Below, in pieces: positions 18,234 to 27,614 of a stretch of DNA of 56,908 nt. Source of the stretch: Bacillus methanolicus (GTDB taxonomy: Bacteria > Bacillota > Bacilli > Bacillales > Cytobacillaceae); assembly GCF_008764295.1 (NCBI RefSeq), contig NZ_VTQX01000022.1, forward strand, positions 1-56,908. Reading direction: 5' to 3'. Made by a program: the position numbers and the translations under genes. Under the pieces are notes generated by a model. The model had not been told where the DNA came from, made no database searches, and saw only the letters and a program-made list of their open reading frames with translations. Position 1 is the first letter of the stretch. Every line of letters starts with the position of its first letter.

Positions 18234-18451
18234 TGTATAAAAACTGGATATTCCTACTGTTTATGTTTATTTCACAGGAAGCTAGCCGGATCTTAAAAAA
18301 ATGTCCTTTAGACCGAGCATGGTCGATGCCTTAACTATTGTTTTCTTAAAAACATTTTATTGCATTTTTCCCCTTTTTGAAAATCAGCTATGTGAGGAAA
18401 AATCACTACCAACATGAAACAAAATCTAATAAACATTATTCTTCATTTCGC

Positions 18452-19543
18452 TTAGCTATCACGATAGTTTTTTTGATACAAATAGTGAATAAACCATCGC
18501 AGCAATGGCGGTACGACAAAAAAGATAAAAAACAAGCGAAACAATTGATAACCAGCTACAATTGACAAATCTGCATGGATTTCAGCAGCGATAATTCCCA
18601 TTTGATCCATCCCACCTGGTGCAAGACTAAGAGCACTAGTGGAAAATGATATGTCTTTGACATAAGATAAAAGCAAGCTCAATCCCCAAGAGCCAAAAAG
18701 TAATAAAGCACCTGAAGCAACTGCTGTCGTCATCATTTTAAATTTATATTCGATTTGCTCTAAATCGAATAATAATCCAATGTACGCTCCGATCATTAAT
18801 TGAGAAGCATCCAAAAGCGTAGATGGTAGAGTCGGACCGATATAGCCAAATAGCCCTATAATAGCCGTTGCGAAAATAGGACCCACTAAAAACGGAGTCG
18901 GTAGTTTTATTTTCCTCGCGATAAAAATGGACAGGATCACGACAGGAATAAAGAGTAGGATATTGGGAAATAAATCGCCCCAGCGGAACATTGGAGAATG
19001 GATAAAAGTTACAGTTCTAGGTGTTTCCGTCGCCACAAAAGGACTAAATACGAACAAAGGAACAAAAATAATAATTAAAATCAATCTTGACACTTGCAGA
19101 AATGTGACAATCGACAAATTTATACTTTTAATCTCTTCACCAAGAAGAAGCATTTGCGAAAGTCCACCAGGAATACTGCCAATCAAAACTGAAGGAAAAT
19201 CTAATTGCGTTAATTTCGAAATAACAAAAGCTAGACCAACACAAAAACTAATCACTACGATTGTACTTAGAAAAATCGTTGGAAGCTGAGAAAGAATAAA
19301 CATAATAGCATCCTTTGTAAACGATAATCCAATTGAATACCCAACAATAACGATCGCAATATCTCTGATTGCACTTGGCCAATATAACTTTAATCCAAGA
19401 CTAGAGGCAATTAGAACAGCAATCATTGAACCGAGCAACCATGGAATTGGAATATGGATTAAATAAGCAATCACTCCACCAGTTATGGCAATAATTAACG
19501 TTTTTAAGAAAACAAATGGTAAAGTATGATCCTTTTTAGTCAA
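18452..19543 (-). CDS. AbrB-family (COG3180) integral membrane protein
   Basis: About 363 residues with two homologous halves of several helices each, rich in glycine-proline motifs such as IPIPWLLGSMIAVL, SIPGGLSQMLLLGEE and LAPGGMDQMGIIAAE. These paired GG(L/M)xQM signatures mark the membrane AbrB/ammonia-monooxygenase-named family, whose role (transport or regulation) is poorly defined. It is unrelated to the DNA-binding AbrB. Start uncertain: a TTG at 19543 has AAGAGG 11 nt upstream. The frame stays open another 25 codons. Transcribed divergently from the kinase gene. Confidence 0.8.
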   Translation of the reverse strand: MTKKDHTLPFVFLKTLIIAITGGVIAYLIHIPIPWLLGSMIAVLIASSLGLKLYWPSAIRDIAIVIVGYSIGLSFTKDAIMFILSQLPTIFLSTIVVISFCVGLAFVISKLTQLDFPSVLIGSIPGGLSQMLLLGEEIKSINLSIVTFLQVSRLILIIIFVPLFVFSPFVATETPRTVTFIHSPMFRWGDLFPNILLFIPVVILSIFIARKIKLPTPFLVGPIFATAIIGLFGYIGPTLPSTLLDASQLMIGAYIGLLFDLEQIEYKFKMMTTAVASGALLLFGSWGLSLLLSYVKDISFSTSALSLAPGGMDQMGIIAAEIHADLSIVAGYQLFRLFFIFFVVPPLLRWFIHYLYQKNYRDS

Positions 19544-19766
19544 AATATCATGCACCTCTTTATTGCAAATAAATAAATTACAATTACTAGTATAGGGTAA
19601 ACAAATAGAAGAAACCACCTTACCATACGATTGAATCGATTTGCTATAATCGCGAACGTTAGGAAAAATTGTAAGTTTATTAGAGCTTTTGAAGGATTAT
19701 ATCTGTTATTGTAGAAATTAAGAACTATATAATCAGAAGTCTTGGTTGTTGAGGAGGTATTCTATT

Positions 19767-21062
19767 TTGGTGGAAAATGTTGGACATATACTCTATCATG
19801 TATTAATTGTAATATTTCCAATACTCTTATATTACTTTTTGGCTATCCTCAAGAACATTTATATCAGTAAAGCTCATAAAGGCATATTATTAGTACTAAC
19901 TTTTCTAATTCTTTTGTTAACAATTTCATTTCCAGTGTCTTATGCAAATGGTTTTGTTTATGACTTTCGCATTATCCCGATCATCATTGCTTTTATTTAT
20001 ATCGGCTTTTGGCAGGGAATTGCAGCTATTTTTGTTATGCTGCTATACTTACACTTCTTAGGGCAGACGAATTTGTCAATCACTCTTTTGAATTATGGCA
20101 TCATTACCGTCATTCTTTATTTTATCAAAAATAAATTAAGAATTTTTTCGTTAAAGAAGAGCTTTTTATACATAAGTGTAGTCTATTGGCTTATCACTCT
20201 TACTCGAAGTTTTTCACTAATACATAATAAACAATATGAACATCTTCTAACAATGTTTCTTTTCTCAATTATTACGTGGATTACATTAACCCTTGTCATC
20301 CTTCTCATAGAAACGTTTAAACAACATATTAGACTACAAAAGGAACTACAACGCTCTGAGAAGCTTAATATCATAAGTCAACTCGCCGCTTCTGTTGCAC
20401 ATGAAGTTCGAAATCCCATGACCACCATCAATGGATTTTTACAGTTAATGAAAAAAGACGACAACATTAATGAACAACAACTAGCATATATTAATATTTC
20501 TCTCTCTGAATTGAATCGTGCTCAAGACATTATTAACGACTATCTATCATTAGCAAAACCAAATGATAAAACGACCCGTATTATCAATATTAGTGAGGAG
20601 CTATTAAAAACTGTTGAATTGATGACTTCCTATACGAATATACAAAATATTGAGGTGCAATCTATTATCGAACCATCCCTTTATGTAAAAGGAAACGCTG
20701 ATGAAATCAAACAAGTTTTTATCAATATTATTAAAAATGGAATCGAAGCCATGAATAACAGAGGGCTTTTAAAAATTGTCGCTTTTAATGATGGCGATTA
20801 TATTATTATCAAAATCTCAGATAACGGTGAAGGAATGTCAAAAGAACAGTTGTCCAGAGTCGGAACTCCTTTTTATTCCACTAAAGACAAAGGTACCGGT
20901 ATCGGATTAACCATTTCATTTCAGATAGTAGAACAATTAAAAGGAAAAATAACGGTTGAAAGCGAGGTTGGTTTTGGAACAACTTTTATTCTTTCGATCC
21001 CGGTTTGCAAACTAGAAAGGAATGATCAACAGGCTGAACATCCTTTGTCAGCAAACTACTGA
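19767..21062 (+). CDS. KinB-like membrane sensor histidine kinase
   Basis: The only recognised plus-strand gene, 431 residues. Five to six N-terminal helices (about residues 5-185) resemble the 5TM-5TMR-LYT sensor domain of sporulation kinase KinB. A HisKA domain follows with His212 in SVAHEVRNPMTTINGF, then an HATPase with N-box INIIKNGIEAM, G1 DNGEGMS and G2 GTGIGLTI. The cognate response regulator is not adjacent, as is usual for the orphan kinases feeding the Spo0 phosphorelay. Start taken as TTG at 19767, 9 nt after GAGGAGG; GTG at 19770 is an alternative. No adjacent promoter stands out clearly. Confidence 0.85.
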   Translation: MVENVGHILYHVLIVIFPILLYYFLAILKNIYISKAHKGILLVLTFLILLLTISFPVSYANGFVYDFRIIPIIIAFIYIGFWQGIAAIFVMLLYLHFLGQTNLSITLLNYGIITVILYFIKNKLRIFSLKKSFLYISVVYWLITLTRSFSLIHNKQYEHLLTMFLFSIITWITLTLVILLIETFKQHIRLQKELQRSEKLNIISQLAASVAHEVRNPMTTINGFLQLMKKDDNINEQQLAYINISLSELNRAQDIINDYLSLAKPNDKTTRIINISEELLKTVELMTSYTNIQNIEVQSIIEPSLYVKGNADEIKQVFINIIKNGIEAMNNRGLLKIVAFNDGDYIIIKISDNGEGMSKEQLSRVGTPFYSTKDKGTGIGLTISFQIVEQLKGKITVESEVGFGTTFILSIPVCKLERNDQQAEHPLSANY

Positions 21063-21229
21063 ACATAAAAATTAAGCTTTGTTAACCGATTATGGGCTTA
21101 TCTCGTGTGAAAGGTTCAAATTGCCGACAATGGGTATCAGGAAAACCTTCTTGCTGTTTTCTCAGCTGATAGGTTGATTTCCACTGCAACAGTTAAATAG
21201 TACTACTAAGGTATAGCTTGGATCATCCT

Positions 21230-21276
21230 AAAAATAAGAGCGTCCCTCATCATCAACGATGCACTAGGAACGCTCT
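21230..21276 (-). terminator. Rho-independent terminator after ndh
   Basis: AGAGCGTCCCT (21237-21247) pairs with AGGAACGCTCT (21266-21276), one internal mismatch; on the minus strand it is followed by TATTTTTAGG. It closes the NDH-2 transcript and may also stop the convergent kinase transcript. 21063-21229 holds nothing recognisable. Confidence 0.8.
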
Positions 21277-21290
21277 CTTATTACTATTAT

Positions 21291-22520
21291 CTACCTTGAT
21301 GAAGCCGTTTTAGCATAACTTTTTTTAAATTTGACATTAAACATTTCCTTCAGCAGCAATAATGGACCACCGAGAACAAATAAATAGCGCGCTTCAATAA
21401 CCTGCTTCATAAAGGATGCGAGACGTCCTGTTAATTTAACACCAAAAACATTACCAACCGCCGCACGGCTACCAATGGATGCAACCGTACCTTTATGATG
21501 ATAGATAAATGGTTTAAGAGCATGACCGCGAATAGCAGCTGCTAAATTGAAGCCACATACTTGTGCCTGTTGTATAGCCACTTGAGCAGTTGGTGGAAGA
21601 GGAGTGTTTTCTTCGCCTTCAAAATAAGCAGCATCCCCTATACAAAATACGTCCTCAAGTGTTTTTACACGGAGATATTGATCTACAGGAATTCTCCCTT
21701 TCACAAGTTGTACATTCCATTTCTCCAGAAGACGATTAGCTCTCACCCCTCCAGACCAAATTAGGGTTCTAGCTGGAACTTGATAGCCATTATCAAGGAT
21801 AACGGCTTCCTTATTACATTCGACAATCTTTGTAGATGTTACTACCTCTACACGATTCTTTTTCAAGTAAGCCGTAGTAAAATCAATTAGCTTTTGATCA
21901 AAAAATGGAAGAATTTGATCAGATGCCTCCACATTTACAATTCTAGTATTCTCTAAAGGAATTCCATATTTTTTGCAAAGCTTTGGCAATTGATCAATTA
22001 GCTCCCCAACCATCTCAATTCCTGTGAAACCAGCTCCTGCCACGATAAAAGTAAGACGAGATAAATCGCCGTCCTCATTATATTTGTTAAACTGCTCTAT
22101 AATATGATGCTGAATCGCTTTGGAACTGCGAAAGCTTCTAATTTTAAATGCATTCTCCTCCACTCCAGGTATTCCAAAGGTATCTACATCAAATCCGAGT
22201 GCAATGAGCAAATAATCATATTCCAATACTTCATTATTTTCTAACATAACCTTTTTACTAACAAAATCAACATGGTCAACAATTCCCTTTTTAAAATTGA
22301 CCATATTTTTCTTAAGTAAATCAGCTATTTGCAAAGCTACTTTTTCATCAACTGCAGTTCCGGCACTCGTTTTATGTAACTGTGTTGAAATATAATGATA
22401 ATCATGCTTATTAATTAAAGTTACTTCTGCTTCTCCTTTGTTTAAAATCGTTTCCAGTTCTTTACTGGTAATAATACCACCATATCCGGCACCTAAAATA
22501 ATTACTTTTGGTTTTCTCAT
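21291..22520 (-). CDS. ndh: Type II NADH:quinone oxidoreductase (NDH-2)
   Basis: 409 residues. FAD-binding GAGYGGI near the N-terminus, NADH-binding GAGFTGIEMVGEL (about 162-174), second FAD contact FCIGDAAYF (about 294-302), and the AQVAIQQAQVCGFNLAAAI motif near the quinone site. The C-terminal amphipathic part attaches it to the inner face of the membrane. It passes electrons from NADH to menaquinone without proton pumping. Bacillus genomes carry several paralogues; the two Rex-like sites upstream support assignment to the redox-regulated one. Confidence 0.92.
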   Translation of the reverse strand: MRKPKVIILGAGYGGIITSKELETILNKGEAEVTLINKHDYHYISTQLHKTSAGTAVDEKVALQIADLLKKNMVNFKKGIVDHVDFVSKKVMLENNEVLEYDYLLIALGFDVDTFGIPGVEENAFKIRSFRSSKAIQHHIIEQFNKYNEDGDLSRLTFIVAGAGFTGIEMVGELIDQLPKLCKKYGIPLENTRIVNVEASDQILPFFDQKLIDFTTAYLKKNRVEVVTSTKIVECNKEAVILDNGYQVPARTLIWSGGVRANRLLEKWNVQLVKGRIPVDQYLRVKTLEDVFCIGDAAYFEGEENTPLPPTAQVAIQQAQVCGFNLAAAIRGHALKPFIYHHKGTVASIGSRAAVGNVFGVKLTGRLASFMKQVIEARYLFVLGGPLLLLKEMFNVKFKKSYAKTASSR

Positions 22521-22568
22521 CCTGCTTCATTCCTTCTTTGTACTATTTGTTCCATTTCCGGCTGTATA

Positions 22569-22592
22569 TTGTGATTAATTTCACATATTATA
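22569..22592 (-). promoter_or_regulatory. Rex-like operator overlapping the ndh promoter
   Basis: TTGTGATTAATTTCACAT (22569-22586) matches the Rex box TTGTGAWWWWWWTCACAA with one mismatch. Directly upstream on the minus strand is a -10 TATAAT (22592-22587); the -35 is weak. The operator would cover the transcription start, ideal for repression when NADH is low, as known for Bacillus ndh. Confidence 0.75.
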
Positions 22593-22733
22593 AAAAAAAG
22601 GCTTGTTAAACATGTTTGCTAGCAACAAGATTTTCAGCAATTATCTTAGTTTTACACAAACTTTTAGTTGTGTTGCGAAAAAATCCAAAATCAGCACCGA
22701 TATATAACACTGCCTCAAAAAATAATGTTTACT

Positions 22734-22751
22734 ATGTGAATAAATTCACAA
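22734..22751. promoter_or_regulatory. Second Rex-like operator upstream of ndh
   Basis: ATGTGAATAAATTCACAA matches the same Rex consensus with one mismatch, 165 bp from the first box. Paired sites allow cooperative binding or looping. Apart from the two sites, 22593-22899 shows no gene. Confidence 0.65.
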
Positions 22752-22899
22752 TAAATAAAACATAATATGATAGTACTTCACATTATTAAAAATTTCAAGA
22801 GAATTTTATAATTTATTGCTTAAAACTTCATAATAAGCATTTCTAAGGTTTTTAATATAAGCAACGTTTCATCCACAGCAAAGCTCGTCTCCCAGTTTC

Positions 22900-23355
22900 C
22901 TAATTTAGTTCCTGAGAAAGTCTAATCATATCTCTACACCAAATTCCATTCTCAAAGATAGTTTCTTCATAGTGTTTAGTAAAAAAGTCAAAATCTACAG
23001 CGACAATTCTAAAACCACATTTCTGATACAAAGCCAACTGTCCAATGCTTGAATTACCAGTTCCTACTTCAATCGTTTTAAAGCCTTTCTCTTTCGCTTT
23101 CAAAATGGCATCTGTGACAAGCAGTTTGCCCAATCCATTCCCTTGAGCATGCTCGGAAACCGCTACATTTACCAACTCCACCGTCTCTGGTCTTGTTGGA
23201 AGAAGAACATACACACCTACTATTCCATCAGTATTCTCTGCGACATAGCATTCTCCTCGTGCTAAATAATCGATTATGATCTTTGAGGATGGATCAGCCA
23301 ATCGCAGCAATTCCATTGGTGGCTCTTGATCAGCCATTAATTTTCGAATATTCAT
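22900..23355 (-). CDS. GNAT family N-acetyltransferase (YvbK-like)
   Basis: 151 residues with the GNAT fold: central strand VELVNVAVSEHAQGNGLGKLLV containing the acetyl-CoA loop (QGNGLG), then GTGNSSIGQLALYQKCGF. The pattern resembles B. subtilis YvbK. The substrate is unknown. ATG start 7 nt after GGAGG. It appears monocistronic, between ndh and the lactone PTS operon. Confidence 0.85.
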   Translation of the reverse strand: MNIRKLMADQEPPMELLRLADPSSKIIIDYLARGECYVAENTDGIVGVYVLLPTRPETVELVNVAVSEHAQGNGLGKLLVTDAILKAKEKGFKTIEVGTGNSSIGQLALYQKCGFRIVAVDFDFFTKHYEETIFENGIWCRDMIRLSQELN

Positions 23356-23470
23356 CTAGGTACCTCCAACATAAAAAATCTTATCTCTTGTTCATTATAA
23401 TTGCAGTAAACGAAACGAGGGAATTCATTGGTTCATTCTCATTTAACTCCAGCACTTAAAAAACAGAGCA

Positions 23471-23512
23471 AAAAAGCTGATTTGTCCAATAATCATCAAA
23501 GACAATCAGCTT
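23471..23512 (-). terminator. Rho-independent terminator of the PTS-lactonase operon
   Basis: AAGCTGATTTGTC (23474-23486) pairs with GACAATCAGCTT (23501-23512), one bulge. On the minus strand the hairpin runs into TTTTTGCTCTGTTTTTT. Confidence 0.88.
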
Positions 23513-23548
23513 CTCTTACTCCCATTCTATCATTTGAAAATAATTTAA

Positions 23549-24286
23549 TCATTTGCCATTTTCTGATACAGAATTGACTAGCTCAACCATTTTTTCGACG
23601 AAACTCTCCAATAGCTTTTCACCCTTTGCTTTACTAGCCAATGTAGCATCACCGTAAACTCCACTCTTGCTTAGCTCACCTAATGAGATTGAAGATTTCC
23701 CATATAAAGCTGGTTTTTCTGGATACTCCCTAACCGCTTTCGACATATCTACTAGCTCTGGTTTTAGGGCAAGCATAAGGGACGTTTCTAATTCGCAAGC
23801 GTGAATCATTCCATGCCATGTCGTTGATTCACAATGTTTTGCCATCATTGACTCAAGCTCCGGATAAAATAAATAGACGACATTCATGTCTAATTCATCG
23901 GTTAATTCTCTAGTTGCATACTTCATACTGGCATTATTAGCATCATGACCATTAACAATGATTAGCGTCTTAACTCCATAGCGATTGACACTATGAGCAA
24001 CATCTTTAATGATCGCTTCAACATGATGCTGTTGGAGAGAAATGGTTCCAGGTATATCACGCCAAACCCAGGAATAACCAAAAGGTAATGCTGGTAAGAG
24101 CAGAGCCCCTGTTCTTTCACAGATTCTTTTTGATATTCCCTCTGCTAAATATATATCAACACCTAATGGAAGATGATGTCCATGTTGTTCAGTAGCCCCG
24201 ATAGGTAAAATAGCTACTGGATACTCTTCTATTGCTGCTTCTACTTCATCTCTAGTCATGTTGATAGCTTCTTTTACCTTTGACAT
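23549..24286 (-). CDS. Creatininase-family amidohydrolase
   Basis: 245 residues. Metal-site motifs typical of the creatininase superfamily are present: Glu33/His35 in GATEQHGHHLPLGVD with Asp44, His114 in VNGHDANN, and HACELETS (about 162-169). Members include creatininase, the riboflavin/F420 enzyme ArfB and mycofactocin MftE, all acting on C-N bonds. It is the last gene of the GntR-PTS-lactonase-aldolase operon, 4 bp after the aldolase. The substrate here is unlikely to be creatinine; a step on the sugar-acid intermediate or a linked amide is possible but unproved. It has AGGGAG and an ATG start. Confidence 0.85.
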   Translation of the reverse strand: MSKVKEAINMTRDEVEAAIEEYPVAILPIGATEQHGHHLPLGVDIYLAEGISKRICERTGALLLPALPFGYSWVWRDIPGTISLQQHHVEAIIKDVAHSVNRYGVKTLIIVNGHDANNASMKYATRELTDELDMNVVYLFYPELESMMAKHCESTTWHGMIHACELETSLMLALKPELVDMSKAVREYPEKPALYGKSSISLGELSKSGVYGDATLASKAKGEKLLESFVEKMVELVNSVSENGK

Positions 24287-24290
24287 ATAA

Positions 24291-24914
24291 TCAACTCCCT
24301 AATTCTTGGATGAGATTCGTATATTGTTGAGCTTTCTCTTCAATTTGTTGCAAATTATCCTTTGTTGCACCTCTAGGAACAAGATCACTACCGATTGCAA
24401 ATGAGGAGCATCCTGCTTCGTAGTAAGCTTTCATATTTTGATAATCGACGCCACCAACTGCCATGATATGAACATTTGGAAAAGGACCTCGGAGACTTTT
24501 AATATATGAAATACCTAAATCATTGGCTGGGAATAATTTGACTACATTTATGTCTTCTTGTACTGCTTGAAGAATTTCCCCTGGCGTGAATACTCCAGGG
24601 AAAATTTCTACATTTTTTGACTTTGCATAACGAACCAATTCCCGTTCCCAACCGGGAGTAATAATGTATTTTGCTCCAGCTTCAAGAACTTGGTCAATCT
24701 GTTTTTGAGTGATGATCGTACCTGCACCTAACTGAATGGTATTTTTAAATTTTGAATGGATTTTTTCAATACAGCCCAACCCTTTTGCTTCATCACTTAA
24801 AGATACTTCAACCCAAGAAATTCCGTTTTTTTGTAGTACTTCTACAATTGAACATGCATCTTCTGGCTCAATACCGCGAAGAATAGCAATTATTGTTCCT
24901 TTGTCAACTGACAT
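24291..24914 (-). CDS. KDPG/KHG-type 2-keto-3-deoxy aldolase (Eda family)
   Basis: About 207 residues, (beta/alpha)8 class I aldolase. The Schiff-base lysine is in VVKLFPAND, the phosphate-binding region includes MAVGGVDYQN and FAIGSDLVPRG, and the general base Glu is in WVEVSLSDE. It cleaves a 2-keto-3-deoxy-6-phospho sugar acid into pyruvate plus an aldehyde phosphate. Its ATG at 24914 has GAAGGG 11 nt upstream; an ATG at 24923 overlaps the lactonase stop codon (TGATG) and is an alternative. It is probably translationally coupled to the lactonase gene. Confidence 0.9.
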   Translation of the reverse strand: MSVDKGTIIAILRGIEPEDACSIVEVLQKNGISWVEVSLSDEAKGLGCIEKIHSKFKNTIQLGAGTIITQKQIDQVLEAGAKYIITPGWERELVRYAKSKNVEIFPGVFTPGEILQAVQEDINVVKLFPANDLGISYIKSLRGPFPNVHIMAVGGVDYQNMKAYYEAGCSSFAIGSDLVPRGATKDNLQQIEEKAQQYTNLIQELGS

Positions 24915-24922
24915 GATTCTCA

Positions 24923-25843
24923 TCACCCTTCAAATTGTGCTAACCACCTTGCTGGATTTTCAACAAAAATTGTCTTGATGTCCTCTTCACTAATTCCTTC
25001 ATTTTTTAATCTTGGAATATACTTTTTCAAAATATACTCAAACCCAGGTCCGCCACCATAAGCATGTAGATAACTTTTTCTCCCCATATCTGCTGAGATT
25101 AAAAGTTGCTTGACAAATCCATTTTTTATCATGTTCTTAATGAGTTCAATTCGAACACTATCAGGATAGTACTTTATTTTACTTGCCCCATCAAATTGAA
25201 CATAAGCTCCTCTTTGTGCAAGCTGTAAATGATAATACGGGTCGGCATTACGATCGCTATGTCCAACAGCAACTTTCGTTAAGTCAACCCCTTCTTCTTC
25301 TAAAATATCCAACATCTCCTCACCCATTGTTCCCGCTTCTGTATGAAGCCAGACTGGTGCTCCCGTTTCTTTTTGTGCACGGGCAACTGCTCTAGTAACT
25401 TTTTCCTCTAAAGGATGTATTAATTGATCCCAAGAACCAGACTTAAGAAAGCCAGCTTTTGCATCTGTTCCATCCATTCCGATCATTACATCTCTAACAA
25501 GCTTTTGTTGTATTTCCTCAATTGAAAGAGCATTAACCCATGCTGGAAAATAAATATGTTTATTAAATCCAGTGGTTGCGACGACATGAACATTCGTTTC
25601 AATCGCCATTTGTTTCATTTTTGCAGCATTTCTTCCATAATCAAGAGTTGTTGCGTCTACAAGCGCTTGCCCACCTGCTCTTTTAAATCTAAATAATTCA
25701 CTTACAGAAGCTTCATAGTCCGTTAATTCTAAGTCCCGATCTTTCTGATTCGGTGGCGGGCACGTCCATAAATGCTCATGACTATAAGTAAATCCTAATT
25801 CATTTTCATCAATATCTCCTAAAACTGTTCTGATTTTTCCCAT
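24923..25843 (-). CDS. Phosphotriesterase-family (COG1735) sugar-phosphate lactonase
   Basis: 306 residues, amidohydrolase (beta/alpha)8 barrel with a complete binuclear site: His22 and His24 (SHEHLW), Lys134 (GFLKSG, candidate carboxylated lysine), His167 (WLHTEAG), His195 (GHSDRN) and Asp252 (ISADMG). COG1735 members from Listeria and Bacillus (Lmo2620, Bh0225) are known to hydrolyse phosphorylated furanose lactones. The adjacent ascorbate-type PTS and keto-acid aldolase agree with that role. AAAAGGAGG precedes the ATG. 197 bp separate it from EIIC. Confidence 0.88.
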   Translation of the reverse strand: MGKIRTVLGDIDENELGFTYSHEHLWTCPPPNQKDRDLELTDYEASVSELFRFKRAGGQALVDATTLDYGRNAAKMKQMAIETNVHVVATTGFNKHIYFPAWVNALSIEEIQQKLVRDVMIGMDGTDAKAGFLKSGSWDQLIHPLEEKVTRAVARAQKETGAPVWLHTEAGTMGEEMLDILEEEGVDLTKVAVGHSDRNADPYYHLQLAQRGAYVQFDGASKIKYYPDSVRIELIKNMIKNGFVKQLLISADMGRKSYLHAYGGGPGFEYILKKYIPRLKNEGISEEDIKTIFVENPARWLAQFEG

Positions 25844-25865
25844 CTTAAGTTCCTCCTTTTGAAAA

Positions 25866-26019
25866 AGCAGCTATAACCAGTCCCTTGAGCACGACAGATA
25901 ATCGTAGTACGCGACGAACTTAAAATGCTAGACGCAATATAAATGTTTTTTGTCTATCATTGTTCGTTTTTGTTATTCCTGTGCACTTCTGAAAAGGCTG
26001 AGGTTAGGGTATAGCTGCT
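25866..26019. repeat. Terminal inverted repeat in the PTS-lactonase gap
   Basis: AGCAGCTATA (25866-25875) is matched by TATAGCTGCT (26010-26019) in inverted orientation about 134 bp apart, in the gap between EIIC and the lactonase gene. This could be the ends of a miniature element or coincidence. The intervening sequence has no gene. Confidence 0.4.
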
Positions 26020-26040
26020 CGACTCACTTTAGTATGTGCT

Positions 26041-27309
26041 TTATAAGCCTATTCCGAATAGTAAACCGATTAAACGAATAATCACTACTACAATAATGGC
26101 ATCCGGGGAAGCAAACCATAGACCTTCTACACCATAGGCATTCATATCCACTAGCGGATATGCAAGGGCAACAAGCAGTGTCCATGAAACCCCTAGGAAA
26201 AATCCAGATATGATTGCTCCACGTCTCCCTCCTGATGCATTACCAAATACTCCAGCGGCACCGCCCATGAAAAATAATCCAATAACAGAAGGTAAAACAA
26301 CAACTGGTAGCATTGTAGAAATAAAGGTTACGAGTAAGCTACCTACTAAAGCCGACAAGAATCCAAGAGTTACTGCAATTGGTGCAAAGGCGAAAAAAAT
26401 GGGGACATCGAGGGCTGGTTTTGCACCTGGTACGATTTTTTCCCCTATTCCTTTAAATGCAGGAACAATTTCTCCAAGAAACATTCTTACCCCTTGAAGC
26501 AATACTAGTATCCCCGCAACGAATGTCAGTGCATTCATAATGGAAAATTGAACGATATCCTGTCCTCCTGAGATTTCAGCTAACACATTTTTATCAACGA
26601 ATAATGCCGTGACCAAATAGATAACAATCATGACAATCCCCATGAGCACACTCATGTCTTTTAAAAAATCTAAAGTTTTGGGCACTTTTACATCTTCAGA
26701 AGATTTTTCTTTATTTCCCGCTAATCCGCCTACCCAACCAGATAGACTAATCCACGAACTTCCCCAAAAACCGAAAGCAATATCATCTTTTCCTGTGATT
26801 TTGCGAACAAATGGCTGCGATAAAGCTGGGAATAATACCATTGAAACCCCTTGAATAATTGAACCTAAAACGATCGTCATCGTGCTCGATAACCCCATTT
26901 GGTTAAAAACAATTGCCATTGTACCGGCAAAAGAAAACATCATATGTCCTGTTAAGAAAATATATTTCCATTTCGTTACTCTTGCGATTAATAAATTTAT
27001 CAAAAACGAAAATACTAGAATAAGAGCTGTCTCTTTTCCTAATAAGGTTTGGACGGCAGCAACTAAAGCATTATCCTCTGCAACAATGCCTGTTAATCCA
27101 AAAGCTTCTGTAAACATCGTACTAAATGGAACTAGTGCTGCTACAATAATATTTGATCCTTGCTGTAAAATGATAAATCCAAAAATTGTCTTTAATGTTC
27201 CCTTAATAACATCAGATGCTGTTTTTCGTAAGGCTACTAATCCGACAAGTGCAATAATTCCAAGAATAATGGCTGGATTGCTTAAAACGTTTACAATAAT
27301 ATCAAGCAT
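26041..27309 (-). CDS. PTS EIIC component, ascorbate (UlaA/SgaT) family
   Basis: 422 residues with about ten to eleven membrane spans. Characteristic stretches are GTLKTIFGFIILQQGSNII near the N-terminus, FLTGHMMFSFAGTMAIV, and the glycine-rich FFMGGAAGVFGNASGGRRGA. It is a separate C domain; A and B are encoded by the two preceding genes. It imports and phosphorylates a sugar or sugar lactone. Ascorbate itself is less likely because the UlaD/E/F-type downstream enzymes are absent and a lactonase plus keto-acid aldolase follow instead. Confidence 0.9.
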   Translation of the reverse strand: MLDIIVNVLSNPAIILGIIALVGLVALRKTASDVIKGTLKTIFGFIILQQGSNIIVAALVPFSTMFTEAFGLTGIVAEDNALVAAVQTLLGKETALILVFSFLINLLIARVTKWKYIFLTGHMMFSFAGTMAIVFNQMGLSSTMTIVLGSIIQGVSMVLFPALSQPFVRKITGKDDIAFGFWGSSWISLSGWVGGLAGNKEKSSEDVKVPKTLDFLKDMSVLMGIVMIVIYLVTALFVDKNVLAEISGGQDIVQFSIMNALTFVAGILVLLQGVRMFLGEIVPAFKGIGEKIVPGAKPALDVPIFFAFAPIAVTLGFLSALVGSLLVTFISTMLPVVVLPSVIGLFFMGGAAGVFGNASGGRRGAIISGFFLGVSWTLLVALAYPLVDMNAYGVEGLWFASPDAIIVVVIIRLIGLLFGIGL

Positions 27310-27315
27310 ATTTCC

Positions 27316-27600
27316 CTACCCCCTTTGATGTAGCTTTTGAATAATCGGCATTACTTTCGCTTCGATTTCATCCTTATCTAGTAAATTATTAATCGAAATC
27401 ACTTCTACTGACTCATCGTTAAGCTCTGCTGATATTTCACTTGAAGCCACCATAAAATCACAAACCTTTCCTTTAGCAGAACCTAAATCTACAGCTTCTC
27501 CTTGAACTTCATATCCATGTTTCTTGGCAATCGACTGAATATCCATCAGTAACATTAGGCTTGTTCCAAATCCCATTCCACAAACTGTGACTATTTTCAT
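27316..27600 (-). CDS. PTS EIIB component, lactose/ascorbate-like
   Basis: 94 residues with the phosphocysteine loop CGMGFGTSLML at Cys7, typical of UlaB/GatB-like IIB domains. It receives phosphate from EIIA and transfers it to the substrate at EIIC. ATG at 27600 is chosen because AAAGGAG lies 8 nt upstream, three codons inside the longest frame. It lies 6 bp before EIIC. Confidence 0.92.
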   Translation of the reverse strand: MKIVTVCGMGFGTSLMLLMDIQSIAKKHGYEVQGEAVDLGSAKGKVCDFMVASSEISAELNDESVEVISINNLLDKDEIEAKVMPIIQKLHQRG

Positions 27601-27614
27601 AGTTAACACTCCTT

